From Casp-actino8 sp964614655 (lineage in GTDB: Bacteria > Actinomycetota > Acidimicrobiia > Acidimicrobiales > Ilumatobacteraceae): a stretch of 13,368 bases of DNA. Made by a program: the position numbers and the translations under genes. Shown one piece after another: positions 1 to 7,485 of this stretch. A model generated the notes under the pieces. The model did not search any database. It was given only the letters and a program-made list of their open reading frames with translations, and was not told where the DNA came from. Location of the stretch: the NCBI GenBank assembly GCA_964614655.1, contig CAZTPF010000041.1, positions 1 through 13,368 on the forward strand. The letters run 5' to 3'. Each line of letters begins with the position of its first letter. Positions within the stretch are counted from its first letter, which is position 1.

Positions 1-1157
1 GACGGCGGGCCGGTCGGCGGAGCCGGCGCCGTCGTGGCCGCCGGAAGGGAAGTGGTCGCGTCGTCGTCCCCGCCGGTGATCAGACGCACTCCGAGAGCCA
101 CCACGGCGAGTGCGGCGATGGCGGCCCCGATCCAGACGATGGGCGAGACACGAACCGGTCGTCGTGGTGTGGGCGACGAACCAGACCGTCCCTCGGGCGG
201 TCGGGGACGTACGGGCCCCGACGGTGTGTGTCCCTGGGGACGGATGACTTTTCCGGGGGTAGGAGTGCGATCCCCGCTCGGATGTCCGTGGGAGGACTTG
301 TCGCCGACGCTGTCTCCGGCGTGAGCGGTGCGCAACGCGGCACGCGCTTCGGCGCCACTCGAATAACGGCGATCGGGGTCGCGCTCGATCATCCGGTGGA
401 TAGCGGCACTCAGTTGTGGCGAGACGTCGGTGCGGAGAGTTCCGAGATCGGTGGCGTCGCGCTGCAAACGAGCGAGAGCGGTTTCGGTGTCGTTCTTGCC
501 GACGAACGGCACTTTGCCGGCCAGACACTCGTAGAGGACCAGACCGAGCGAATAGAGATCGGCGCGGAGATCGAGTTCGTCACCCTTGACCTGTTCGGGT
601 GACAGATACTTGGCCGTGCCCATCATGATGTTGTCACTCGTGAGGTCTTCACCGGTTCCGAGTGCCTTGGCAATGCCGAAATCGGTGAGCATGACCCGTC
701 CGTCGCGCGTCACCAGGACGTTTCCGGGCTTCACGTCGCGGTGGATGATCCCCTTGGCGTGCGCGGCGTCGAGGGCCGAACAGATGCCACTGCCGATGTG
801 AACCGTGAGTCGCGGGGTGAGAGTGCGACGCTCGTCGAGAAGGGTGCGCAACGACTTCCCTTCGACGAATTCCATCACCACGGCCTGACGGCCGTTGTCC
901 TCGACGGCGTCGTAGACGGCAACGATGTTCTGGTGGTTCAGACTCGCGGCGGCGATCGCTTCACGGCGAAAACGTTCGGCGACGGTGGAATCGGCGATGA
1001 GATGTGCCTTCAGCAGTTTCACGGCGACCGTACGCGACAACTGCAGATCGGTGGCCTTCCAGACGTCGGCCATTCCACCGTGCGCCCATGGGCGCTCGAG
1101 TCTGTACCGACCGGCGATCACCGTGTCCGGTCGAGGGGTGTTGTCCGACGTCGACAT
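1..1157 (-). CDS. PknB-type transmembrane Ser/Thr protein kinase (3' end outside window)
   Basis: Membrane-bound eukaryotic-type Ser/Thr kinase; 385 codons are visible and the C-terminus lies beyond the left edge. The cytoplasmic kinase domain spans about residues 14-275: VAVK lysine K47, HRDVKPGNVL catalytic loop with D141, DFG at 159-161, activation segment ending GTAKYLSPEQ (about 180-189), then DLRADLYSLG. A Pro/Arg/Gly-rich juxtamembrane linker (about 285-336) leads to one membrane helix (about 338-360) and an Ala/Thr/Pro-rich start of an outer domain. Whether PASTA repeats follow cannot be seen. The glycine-rich loop reads WAHGGMADVW, with Ala where the first Gly of GxGGM usually sits. 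The ATG is the first possible common start after an in-frame TAG six codons upstream. There is no clear Shine-Dalgarno; a TAGCGT hexamer lies 12 nt upstream. Kinases of this class phosphorylate cell-wall and division proteins, but the substrate here is unknown. Confidence 0.95.
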   Translation of the reverse strand, partial: MSTSDNTPRPDTVIAGRYRLERPWAHGGMADVWKATDLQLSRTVAVKLLKAHLIADSTVAERFRREAIAAASLNHQNIVAVYDAVEDNGRQAVVMEFVEGKSLRTLLDERRTLTPRLTVHIGSGICSALDAAHAKGIIHRDVKPGNVLVTRDGRVMLTDFGIAKALGTGEDLTSDNIMMGTAKYLSPEQVKGDELDLRADLYSLGLVLYECLAGKVPFVGKNDTETALARLQRDATDLGTLRTDVSPQLSAAIHRMIERDPDRRYSSGAEARAALRTAHAGDSVGDKSSHGHPSGDRTPTPGKVIRPQGHTPSGPVRPRPPEGRSGSSPTPRRPVRVSPIVWIGAAIAALAVVALGVRLITGGDDDATTSLPAATTAPAPPTGPP

Positions 1158-1169
1158 GTTCGATCGGAA

Positions 1170-1175
1170 ACGCTA
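1170..1175 (-). promoter_or_regulatory. Candidate -10 element of the kinase gene (TAGCGT)
   Basis: TAGCGT on the minus strand, 12 nt before the kinase ATG. The same hexamer followed by TT occurs before the HDAC-like gene at 4985. With a start site about 6-7 nt downstream, the leader would be only about 5 nt. No -35 match was seen. Confidence 0.4.
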
Positions 1176-1222
1176 GTTGTGCAGGACTGTCGTACAGCGG
1201 AATTGGTTCGCGCGTCGCGTGG

Positions 1223-2080
1223 TCACACGGTGAAGAACGAGACACCGATGGTGCCTCGGCCCGCGTGCGTACCGATCACGGCACCGATGTCGCCGACGAG
1301 GATCTCACCGTCGTAGACACCACGCAGTTGCTCGACGAACGAATCGACGTCGGAGCAGTCGGCGTGCAGCACGCTCAGATGAGAGATCCCCGGTGATGTC
1401 GCGTTCTGGCGAACCTTGTCGACGAGAAACGCAATGGCCTTCGAACGCGTTCGCTGTTTGCCGCCCTCTTCGACGACTCCGTTGCGGACCTCGATGATCG
1501 GTTTGATCGACAGAACCGACGCCAACATGGCCTTCGCGCCACCGATTCGACCACCCTTTTTCAGGTTCTCCAGGGTGTCGAGCGCCCCCCAGACCTGGCA
1601 CCGGCCGACGAGATCGCGGGCCAGGGCCTCGACGGCGTCGATCGACCCACCATCTCGTCCGGCACGGGCACAGGCCACGACGATCGAGCCGAGACCCATC
1701 GAGACCGTGCGGCTGTCGACGATCCGGACCGGGAGCAGGTCTCCGACGGCGGCGGCTCCGAGCTCTGCACTCTGCAAGGTGGCCGACAGAGCCCCCGACA
1801 ATCCGATGATCACGACGCCGGTGGCGCCTTCAGCGGCGAGTTCGCGGATGGTGGCCTCGAAACGTCCGGGCGCTGGAGCGGCCGTGGACGGCAGTTGCTC
1901 TTCGGATGCACAACGAGCCCAGAACTGACTCGTGGTCAGGTCTTCACGGTCGACGAGTTCGTCGTCACCGAAGCGGATGTACAAGGGAACGATGCGGATT
2001 CCGAGTTCGTCGACGAGCGCTTCGGGCAGGTCGCAAGCGCTGTCGGTGATGATTCGGACTCCAGGAGCGAAAGAGGTCAC
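1223..2080 (-). CDS. DegV family protein (fatty-acid-binding, FakB-like)
   Basis: A 285-residue protein of the DegV fold, whose members bind a long-chain fatty acid and, in Firmicutes, present it to the kinase FakA (FakB role). Family signatures in order: IITDSACDLP near residue 10, STAAPAPG, GLSGALSATLQSA, VDSRTVSMGLG, DTLENLKKGGRIGGAKAMLASVLSIKP, and a C-terminal IGTHAGRGTIG. The usual C-terminal HxGPG appears here as HAGRG. I chose GTG at 2080 because it places the DSACDLP motif at the normal distance from the N-terminus, avoids overlap with the upstream gene (stop at 2131), and follows a TACTCT hexamer by 6 nt. An in-frame extension to 2224 is possible but would run over the DUF6049 coding end. 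No Dak-type FakA partner is visible, so its role in lipid metabolism is inferred from family only. Confidence 0.93.
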   Translation of the reverse strand: MTSFAPGVRIITDSACDLPEALVDELGIRIVPLYIRFGDDELVDREDLTTSQFWARCASEEQLPSTAAPAPGRFEATIRELAAEGATGVVIIGLSGALSATLQSAELGAAAVGDLLPVRIVDSRTVSMGLGSIVVACARAGRDGGSIDAVEALARDLVGRCQVWGALDTLENLKKGGRIGGAKAMLASVLSIKPIIEVRNGVVEEGGKQRTRSKAIAFLVDKVRQNATSPGISHLSVLHADCSDVDSFVEQLRGVYDGEILVGDIGAVIGTHAGRGTIGVSFFTV

Positions 2081-2086
2081 GGAGTC

Positions 2087-2092
2087 AGAGTA
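2087..2092 (-). promoter_or_regulatory. Candidate -10 element of degV (TACTCT), leaderless type
   Basis: TACTCT on the minus strand, separated by 6 nt (GACTCC) from the GTG at 2080. Transcription would start at or next to the start codon. There is no Shine-Dalgarno between them. It supports the 2080 start and gives the DegV gene a promoter separate from DUF6049. Confidence 0.45.
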
Positions 2093-2130
2093 GTTGTGTT
2101 CGACGGCCGGTGTCCGACCGTTCTCCCTGC

Positions 2131-4197
2131 TCAGATCGGGTGATCGCTGCTCGGATGGCGTGAGGTGCTGGCCCGGACTTCGGCCTGTTTGCGCCGGTAC
2201 TGGGCCCGCCAGTGGTGAACCCACCAGGTGGCGAGCAACAAGAGGGCCACACCGGTGACCACCTGTCCGAGCCCAGCCAGGGCGTTCACGCGGGCGGTGA
2301 ACACGATCGGATCGGTGAGAGCCAACCCGCCATCGGGGGTGACCACTTGGACGGTGACCGGAAATCGGCCGTTGGAACGGGCTTCCACGTCGATTTCGAT
2401 CGGTGTGAGCGATCCGGCGGCCAGCACGACGACCGGTTCGCCGTCGGGGAAGAGCAGTTTCGGTGAGGCGACGCGCAGGCGCACACTCAGGTCGGTGGGT
2501 CCGTCGTTGCGGAGGCTCAACCGCAGTTGGCTCGATCGCCCGCCGAGGGTGAAGGTGGCCGGGGTGGGGGCGACCAGGCCGTCGGCCACCCGTGCCGAGT
2601 CGAGAACGATCACGTCGACGTACTTCTGTCGGGTCGACGAATCGAGTCGGCGGTCGGGGAGGACGTCAAGGAGTCGGCGCCAGGTGTCGGGTCGATCGTC
2701 CCCGTCGGGAAGCAGCGACGCATACGCCGTGACCCGACTCGACGTGAGCGAGTAGGTGATGAATCGGCTCTCGTCGGCGTCGTCGGACGGGTCGGGCAGG
2801 GCCATCGAGATGGGTCGACCGTCGGCGAGCGCGACCGCCGTGCGTGACAGAGCTTCGTCGAGATCGACCAGTGTCGCGAGTCGTGAGGCGCCGAGGGTGT
2901 CGACCACGGCCGTGAGCAGCTCGATCGACATCATCGATCCGTCGTTCGTGGTGAGGACGAGGGAACGTCCGTTCAGCGATTCACCGCGGTCGACGATTTC
3001 GCGTCGCAGCATCTTCAGGTCGGCCAGGACCTGTTGGGCCACCAGGAACGAATCACTCGTCGGTCGACGGGCAGCCGAGGTGAGCAGGTCGGACATCTGC
3101 TGGTCGGCGATCTGGGCTTCGATCGTGCCACGTCCCTCGAGTTCGAGGTCGAGGAGTCGGGTCGGGTCGAGGAAACCCAGTAGTTCCATGCCGGCGGCCC
3201 GTTGGGCGTCGGGAAGCAGAAGGATCGAGCGAAAACCGAGATCGCGCACCAACTGTGCTTCGCCGGCCGACGGGGCCCTGTCCATGACCCAGGCGACTCG
3301 ACGTGCCGTGGTCAGGGGGAGCGAGTCCGACAGTGAGTCCTCGCCGAGTCGCAGCTGGTCGACGAAGACGTCGCCGAAGCGGGTTCCGACCACGTCGCGG
3401 GGGTCGACGTCGACGTAGGGCATCGACAGATACGAGAGCGAATCGGTGAACTGCAACGACGCCAGGAGTTGAGAGTCCTCGATCGTCGATCGAGAAAGCC
3501 CCTCGACGGTCTCGGGGCGAACGGCGACGGTCAAGGGAAACCCGGGCAGGGCCTCGGCGACCGTCACCAGATCGGCGAGCGACGATCGATCGTCGTCGGT
3601 GACGATGGTCGTGCCGTCCGGCTGCAAGGTGAGCGACCCGCTGATCGATCCGAAGATCGCAGTGGGAAGAGGGGCGGCGGTTTCGGGTTCGGTGCTCCCC
3701 TCCGGAAGACGTTCCACGAACGTGACGATGCGATCGGTGACTTCGGCGCCGACCGCAAGGGCGATCGACACGGGGTAGAGGCCGGCCGCCGACATCTGCA
3801 ATCGGTCGGGGCCGGCAGTTCCGATCTCGATGGGAACCGACAGTTCGATGACGCCGGACGCGTCACGAAGCCCAGCCACCTCGAAGTCGAGCGCATCGAC
3901 GTTGGACGGAAGACTCCCGGCGAGAACCTCGTGAAGTTCACGCCGCGACTCCACGGGTCGATGAGCCGTGACGATCAACGACGTGGGAGCACGATCGCCA
4001 AGAGAACTCGGCCCCTCCACGAACACGCTCATCGTGAACGACGACCCCTCCACTCCGGCGACGTATTGATCCTGCGACAGAAGCGATCCGACCCGGACGG
4101 ATTCCTCGGCGACGGCCGGAGAGTCGGCGAGTGCCGTTCCGAGAACGACGAACACGAGGGGCAGGAGGAGCAGGGAACGGGGACGACGACTCCTCAC
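2131..4197 (-). CDS. DUF6049 family secreted, membrane-anchored protein
   Basis: A 688-residue envelope protein, which I assign to DUF6049 (like the mycobacterial Rv3909 protein). It begins with a basic N-terminus (RSRRPRS) and a hydrophobic stretch, and has a plausible signal-peptidase site after AVA at about residue 30. It has a long outer region and a single C-terminal helix at about 640-661, followed by a basic cytoplasmic tail (HHWRAQYRRKQ). The outer region looks multi-domain: beta-rich N- and C-terminal parts (the latter, with LRLSLRNDGPTDLSVRLRV, resembles an Ig-like fold) flank an alpha/beta middle. Function is unknown. In mycobacteria the family sits beside murJ, which suggests a cell-envelope role; no murJ is present here. 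The GTG at 4197 overlaps the TGA of the upstream acetyltransferase (GTGA) and has GGAGG 4 nt upstream, indicating translational coupling. The frame stays open far upstream of this start, but that part only overlaps the acetyltransferase. Confidence 0.85.
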   Translation of the reverse strand: MRSRRPRSLLLLPLVFVVLGTALADSPAVAEESVRVGSLLSQDQYVAGVEGSSFTMSVFVEGPSSLGDRAPTSLIVTAHRPVESRRELHEVLAGSLPSNVDALDFEVAGLRDASGVIELSVPIEIGTAGPDRLQMSAAGLYPVSIALAVGAEVTDRIVTFVERLPEGSTEPETAAPLPTAIFGSISGSLTLQPDGTTIVTDDDRSSLADLVTVAEALPGFPLTVAVRPETVEGLSRSTIEDSQLLASLQFTDSLSYLSMPYVDVDPRDVVGTRFGDVFVDQLRLGEDSLSDSLPLTTARRVAWVMDRAPSAGEAQLVRDLGFRSILLLPDAQRAAGMELLGFLDPTRLLDLELEGRGTIEAQIADQQMSDLLTSAARRPTSDSFLVAQQVLADLKMLRREIVDRGESLNGRSLVLTTNDGSMMSIELLTAVVDTLGASRLATLVDLDEALSRTAVALADGRPISMALPDPSDDADESRFITYSLTSSRVTAYASLLPDGDDRPDTWRRLLDVLPDRRLDSSTRQKYVDVIVLDSARVADGLVAPTPATFTLGGRSSQLRLSLRNDGPTDLSVRLRVASPKLLFPDGEPVVVLAAGSLTPIEIDVEARSNGRFPVTVQVVTPDGGLALTDPIVFTARVNALAGLGQVVTGVALLLLATWWVHHWRAQYRRKQAEVRASTSRHPSSDHPI

Positions 4198-4970
4198 GAG
4201 GCCTCCGATTCGAGGTTCGTCGCGGAAGGTCGAAGATCGAGTTCGAAGACCTGGAGCGAATCGGGCAGCAACGTGAAACCGAAACGTGCGTAGAGATCGA
4301 GGGCGCGCTGGTTGCCGAAGTCGGTGTTGACCAGAACCTCGCGAACACCTTTGCGTTGGAGCCAGCGAAGTCCGTCGAGGAGAAGCGAGGTCGCGATTCC
4401 TTGCCCCTCGTCGTCGGGACGTACCGCCAGTCGTTGAACGAAACCGGCCGACCCGTTGCGTCCGGTGATCACGTAGCCGGCCGGTTCGTCGGTCGACGTG
4501 ACGGCGAGTCGAATGCGGTGCTGCGGTGTCGCGTGACAGGCGTCGACGATGGCCGACGCGTCGAGTTCCCAGCCGTTCTCGAAGGCCTCGGCGTCGATAC
4601 GTGCCGCGACCGAAAGTTGCTGCGGTCCGCGAATCGTTCGAAGTTCGTGCACGGGTGTGTCGAATACGGTGCGACGCGAGACGGTGGCTTTCAGCAAGGC
4701 GAGGGTCTGCACCTTCTCGAAGCCGTGCTCGACGAAGGCTTCGGTGGCCGATGCGGCGAGAGCACCCGTGCGTACGCGTCGGTAGTTCCAGTGGCGAAGA
4801 ATTTGCAGCCAGTCCTCGAGAGTCGTGTACGACGGGGACTTGGTGTGATCGGTCAGGACCATCTGAGCGACGCCGGGTTGGTGCGGCCAGGTTCGTAGGC
4901 GAGCCCGGACACGACCGTCGTCGAGCATGCGAGGCGGACCACTGTCTCGTCGCAGTCGGAATCCGGCCAT
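4194..4970 (-). CDS. GNAT family N-acetyltransferase, possibly tandem-domain
   Basis: A 258-residue predicted acyl-CoA-dependent acetyltransferase. The C-terminal half carries the GNAT core: VQRLAVRPDDEGQGIATSLLLD (about 178-199) holds the acetyl-CoA pyrophosphate loop (EGQGIA), and QRALDLYARFGF (about 221-232) is the usual motif B. The N-terminal half contains ATEAFVEHGFEKVQTLALLK, which resembles motif B again but without a preceding QGxGxA loop, so it may be a degenerate second GNAT domain. Substrate unknown. It overlaps the DUF6049 start by 3 nt, so the two are probably co-expressed. The start is uncertain: ATG at 4970 gives a leader-free start 10 nt behind TACCGT and does not overlap the divergent gene, while ATG at 5018 would overlap that gene by 20 nt. 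Confidence 0.85.
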   Translation of the reverse strand: MAGFRLRRDSGPPRMLDDGRVRARLRTWPHQPGVAQMVLTDHTKSPSYTTLEDWLQILRHWNYRRVRTGALAASATEAFVEHGFEKVQTLALLKATVSRRTVFDTPVHELRTIRGPQQLSVAARIDAEAFENGWELDASAIVDACHATPQHRIRLAVTSTDEPAGYVITGRNGSAGFVQRLAVRPDDEGQGIATSLLLDGLRWLQRKGVREVLVNTDFGNQRALDLYARFGFTLLPDSLQVFELDLRPSATNLESEAS

Positions 4971-4980
4971 CACACCTGCG

Positions 4981-4990
4981 ACGGTAGCGT
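4981..4990. promoter_or_regulatory. Divergent promoter with two -10 elements sharing TA
   Basis: The 10-bp segment ACGGTAGCGT holds TAGCGT on the plus strand (4985-4990), 8 nt before the HDAC-like ATG. It also holds TACCGT on the minus strand (4986 to 4981), 10 nt before the acetyltransferase ATG. The central TA is shared. The whole intergenic space is 28 bp, so both transcripts would be leaderless or nearly so. No -35 consensus is clear on either side. Confidence 0.45.
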
Positions 4991-4998
4991 TTGCCCCG

Positions 4999-6027
4999 AT
5001 GTCGATCTTGTTCGCCACGCACGAGGCGTATCTCGATCACCTGACCGGCCCTCGTCACCCGGAGCGTCCCGACCGATTGAACGCCGTTCTCGCCGGGGCA
5101 CGCGATGCCGACGTGGCCGACGGTCTGGTTCCACTCGAGCCGACACCGGCGTCACGTGACGATCTGCTTCGGGTGCACACGCCGCGACTGATCGATCGAC
5201 TCGAGTCGAGCGTTCGGTCGGGTGGGGGTCGTCTCGACCCCGACACCGTCACGTCGTCGGGCTCGTGGGACGCCGCTTTGTTGGCCGCCGGTGCCGGACT
5301 CACGGCGATCCGTGAACTCGAGGCCGGTCGTGGTGAGGCGGCGTTCTGTGCTGTGCGTCCACCTGGCCATCACGCGACACGAGACGATTCGATGGGCTTT
5401 TGTCTGGTGTCGAACGTGGCGGTGGCGGCAGCCGCTCTCGCCGATCGCGGTGAGCGTGTGGCGGTGATCGACATCGACGCTCATCACGGCAACGGCACTC
5501 AGGACGTCTTCTACGACGATCCGCGTGTTCTGTACGTCTCGCTTCATCAATGGCCTCTGTATCCGGGTACGGGCTGGTACGACGAGATCGGACGCGACGC
5601 TGGACTCGGCTTCACGCTCGACGTCCCGTTGCCTCCCCGGACGACCGGCGACGTGTACCGATTCGCGCTCGATCGACTCGTTCTTCCCGCGTGCGAAGCG
5701 TTCCAACCCACGTGGCTGATCGTCTCGGCCGGATTCGACGCCCATCGGAACGATCCGATCACCGACATGTCGTTGTCGTCGGGCGACTTCTTCGACGTCG
5801 TTTCGCGACTCGTCGATCTCGTCCCGGCCGGACGTCGACTCGTGATGTTGGAGGGCGGTTACGACCTCGACGCGTTGCGGCAGTCGACCACGGCCTGTCT
5901 CGGCGCCCTCGTCGAGCGCACCTGTCGGCCCGAACCGTCGACGTCGTCCGACCCCGAATCGTCGGGCTTCGCCATGGTTCGCACCATCGCCGAGTGGCGG
6001 CATCGACTCGAACTTCCGACCCTCTGA
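4999..6027 (+). CDS. Histone deacetylase-like zinc amidohydrolase (HDAC/AcuC/acetylpolyamine family)
   Basis: A 342-residue arginase/deacetylase-fold hydrolase that should remove acetyl groups from lysine side chains or small acetylated amines in the cytoplasm. The full catalytic set is present: RPPGHHA with the His pair 124-125, DIDAHHGNG with zinc ligands D160 and H162, GFDAH with third ligand D247, and GGYD with the transition-state Tyr288. The N-terminal HPERPDRL near residue 20 is also typical. The length is normal for bacterial members. The natural substrate cannot be told apart (protein, acetoin-related or polyamine) from these motifs. ATG at 4999 puts the family N-terminus (SILFATHEAY) at residue 2 and lies 8 nt after TAGCGT with no Shine-Dalgarno. 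It is divergent from an acetyltransferase; an acetylation/deacetylation pair is possible but speculative. Confidence 0.94.
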   Translation: MSILFATHEAYLDHLTGPRHPERPDRLNAVLAGARDADVADGLVPLEPTPASRDDLLRVHTPRLIDRLESSVRSGGGRLDPDTVTSSGSWDAALLAAGAGLTAIRELEAGRGEAAFCAVRPPGHHATRDDSMGFCLVSNVAVAAAALADRGERVAVIDIDAHHGNGTQDVFYDDPRVLYVSLHQWPLYPGTGWYDEIGRDAGLGFTLDVPLPPRTTGDVYRFALDRLVLPACEAFQPTWLIVSAGFDAHRNDPITDMSLSSGDFFDVVSRLVDLVPAGRRLVMLEGGYDLDALRQSTTACLGALVERTCRPEPSTSSDPESSGFAMVRTIAEWRHRLELPTL

Positions 6028-6041
6028 ACGACCGTTCGTCG

Positions 6042-6047
6042 TAACCT
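6042..6047 (+). promoter_or_regulatory. Candidate -10 element of the CCA-transferase gene (TAACCT), leaderless type
   Basis: TAACCT in the 26-bp gap after the HDAC-like gene, 6 nt before the GTG at 6054. The octamer TAACCTGC recurs at 7473 in the same position relative to the next gene. No Shine-Dalgarno lies between the hexamer and the start. Confidence 0.5.
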
Positions 6048-6053
6048 GCCGTT

Positions 6054-7475
6054 GTGATCCCCGAGCGTTTTGCCCCCGTCCTCGCCGAAGTGGCCGATCT
6101 CGCCGCTTTGTTCCGGGCCGGCGAACGTCGCCTGTACTTGGTCGGCGGAACCGTTCGCGACCTGCTGCTCGGTATCGACACCGCCGATCTCGACTTCGAC
6201 GCCACCACCGATGCACGCCCCGACGAGATCAAGAAACTGATCGCACCATGGGCCGACGCGGTCTGGACGCAGGGCGAGAAGTTCGGGACGATCGGAGCTC
6301 GCAAGGGCGAGCGTGTGTACGAGATCACGACCCATCGGGCCGAGGCGTATCACCCCGACACGCGCAAACCCGACGTCGAGTTCGCCGACGCCATCGAGAC
6401 CGATCTGTCGCGTCGCGACTTCACCATCAACGCCATGGCTCTGGAGGTGACGTCCGACGATCCGACGCTGGTCGATCCGTTCGAAGGGGTTGCCGATCTG
6501 ATGTCGCGTACCTTGCGAACACCTCTCGACCCCGACATCAGCTTCAGTGACGATCCGCTGCGCATGATGCGAGCCGCTCGATTCGTCGCCAAGTTGAAGA
6601 TGACGCCCACTCCGGAGTTGGTGGAAGCGGTTCGGCGCATGAAGGATCGTCTCGACATCGTGTCGGCCGAACGTGTTCGCGACGAACTCAACAAGTTGAT
6701 CGTGGTCGATTCGCCGTCGACGGGCCTGTGGTTCCTGGTCGAGACCGGCCTGGCCGACCGCTTCCTTCCCGAGTTACCCGCCATGCGACTCGAGAACGAC
6801 CCGATCCACCGCCACAAGGACGTGCTCACTCACACCTTGGCCGTGATCGAGAACGTACGACCCGACGCCCGCGACGACTTCGACTTCCGAGTGACGCGCC
6901 TCGCCGCTTTGTTCCACGACGTGGGCAAGCCGAAGACCCGCGGCTACCTGGAAGGAAAGGGCACCACTTTTCACATGCACGACGTAGTGGGCGCCAAGAT
7001 CACGAAGAAGCGTCTGGTCGCGTTGAGGTTCCCGAACGACGAGGTCGAGAAGATCACCGAACTCGTGCGCTTGCATCTCCGGTTCCACACCTACGGAATG
7101 GGCTGGACCGACTCGGCGGTGCGTCGATACGTGACCGACGCGGGTGAACTGCTGGCCGAGCTCAACGTGCTCACGCGTTGCGACTGCACGACCCGCAACG
7201 AGCGCAAGGCGGCGCGATTGTCGCGCCGAATGGACGAACTCGAGGAGCGCATCGACGTTCTGGCCGCTCAGGAGGAACTGAAGGCGATTCGCCCCGAACT
7301 CGACGGCGATCAGGTCATGGCGCAGCTCGGTATCGGACCGTCTCGAGACGTGGGTGAGGCCTTGGCGTTCCTCCTCGAGATTCGACTCGACGAGGGATTG
7401 GTGGGCGAGGACGAGATACGCCGCCGCCTGAACGATTGGTGGACGGCGCGCCAGGCAGGTGTCGCGCAGGGCTAA
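6054..7475 (+). CDS. CCA tRNA nucleotidyltransferase with HD domain
   Basis: A 473-residue enzyme that adds or repairs the 3'-CCA end of tRNA using CTP and ATP. The N-terminal polymerase head shows LVGGTVRDLLLG (29-40) and the metal-binding pair D45/D47 in ADLDFDATTDARP. RRDFTINAMA (about 120-129) and the nucleotide-selecting region DDPLRMMRAARF (about 166-177) follow. An HD domain follows (HRHKDVLTHTL, then H288-D289 in LAALFHDVGKP), which in other bacterial CCA enzymes has phosphohydrolase activity, and a helical tail. Length and layout match the actinobacterial type (PcnA of mycobacteria). GTG at 6054 gives the natural N-terminus and sits 6 nt behind TAACCT. The final TAA is the first three bases of the next gene's -10 element. 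A pure poly(A) polymerase role is less likely given the HD domain and overall layout. Confidence 0.95.
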   Translation: MIPERFAPVLAEVADLAALFRAGERRLYLVGGTVRDLLLGIDTADLDFDATTDARPDEIKKLIAPWADAVWTQGEKFGTIGARKGERVYEITTHRAEAYHPDTRKPDVEFADAIETDLSRRDFTINAMALEVTSDDPTLVDPFEGVADLMSRTLRTPLDPDISFSDDPLRMMRAARFVAKLKMTPTPELVEAVRRMKDRLDIVSAERVRDELNKLIVVDSPSTGLWFLVETGLADRFLPELPAMRLENDPIHRHKDVLTHTLAVIENVRPDARDDFDFRVTRLAALFHDVGKPKTRGYLEGKGTTFHMHDVVGAKITKKRLVALRFPNDEVEKITELVRLHLRFHTYGMGWTDSAVRRYVTDAGELLAELNVLTRCDCTTRNERKAARLSRRMDELEERIDVLAAQEELKAIRPELDGDQVMAQLGIGPSRDVGEALAFLLEIRLDEGLVGEDEIRRRLNDWWTARQAGVAQG

Positions 7476-7478
7476 CCT
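7473..7478 (+). promoter_or_regulatory. Candidate -10 element of the DUF5318 gene (TAACCT), overlapping the CCA-enzyme stop
   Basis: TAACCT begins with the TAA stop codon of the preceding gene and ends 7 nt before the ATG at 7486. It matches the hexamer at 6042 and shares the following GC. It supports 7486 as the start of a leaderless message. Confidence 0.45.
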
Positions 7479-7485
7479 GCGTTCG

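Noticed and set aside
3469..4293. Plus-strand open frame of 274 codons opposite DUF6049 and the end of the acetyltransferase gene
   Set aside because: Gly/Arg/Asp-rich with no domain; the opposite strand has signal peptide, operon overlap and family match.
4198..5058. Upstream in-frame extension of the DUF6049 reading frame to a 975-residue protein
   Set aside because: The extra part overlaps the whole acetyltransferase gene in another frame, is Arg/Ser-rich without domain features, and the GTG at 4197 has a good Shine-Dalgarno followed by a signal peptide.
5152..6216. 354-codon minus-strand open frame opposite the HDAC-like gene
   Set aside because: Arg/His-rich composition, no motif, and it lies opposite a gene with a complete catalytic set; a GC-bias shadow.
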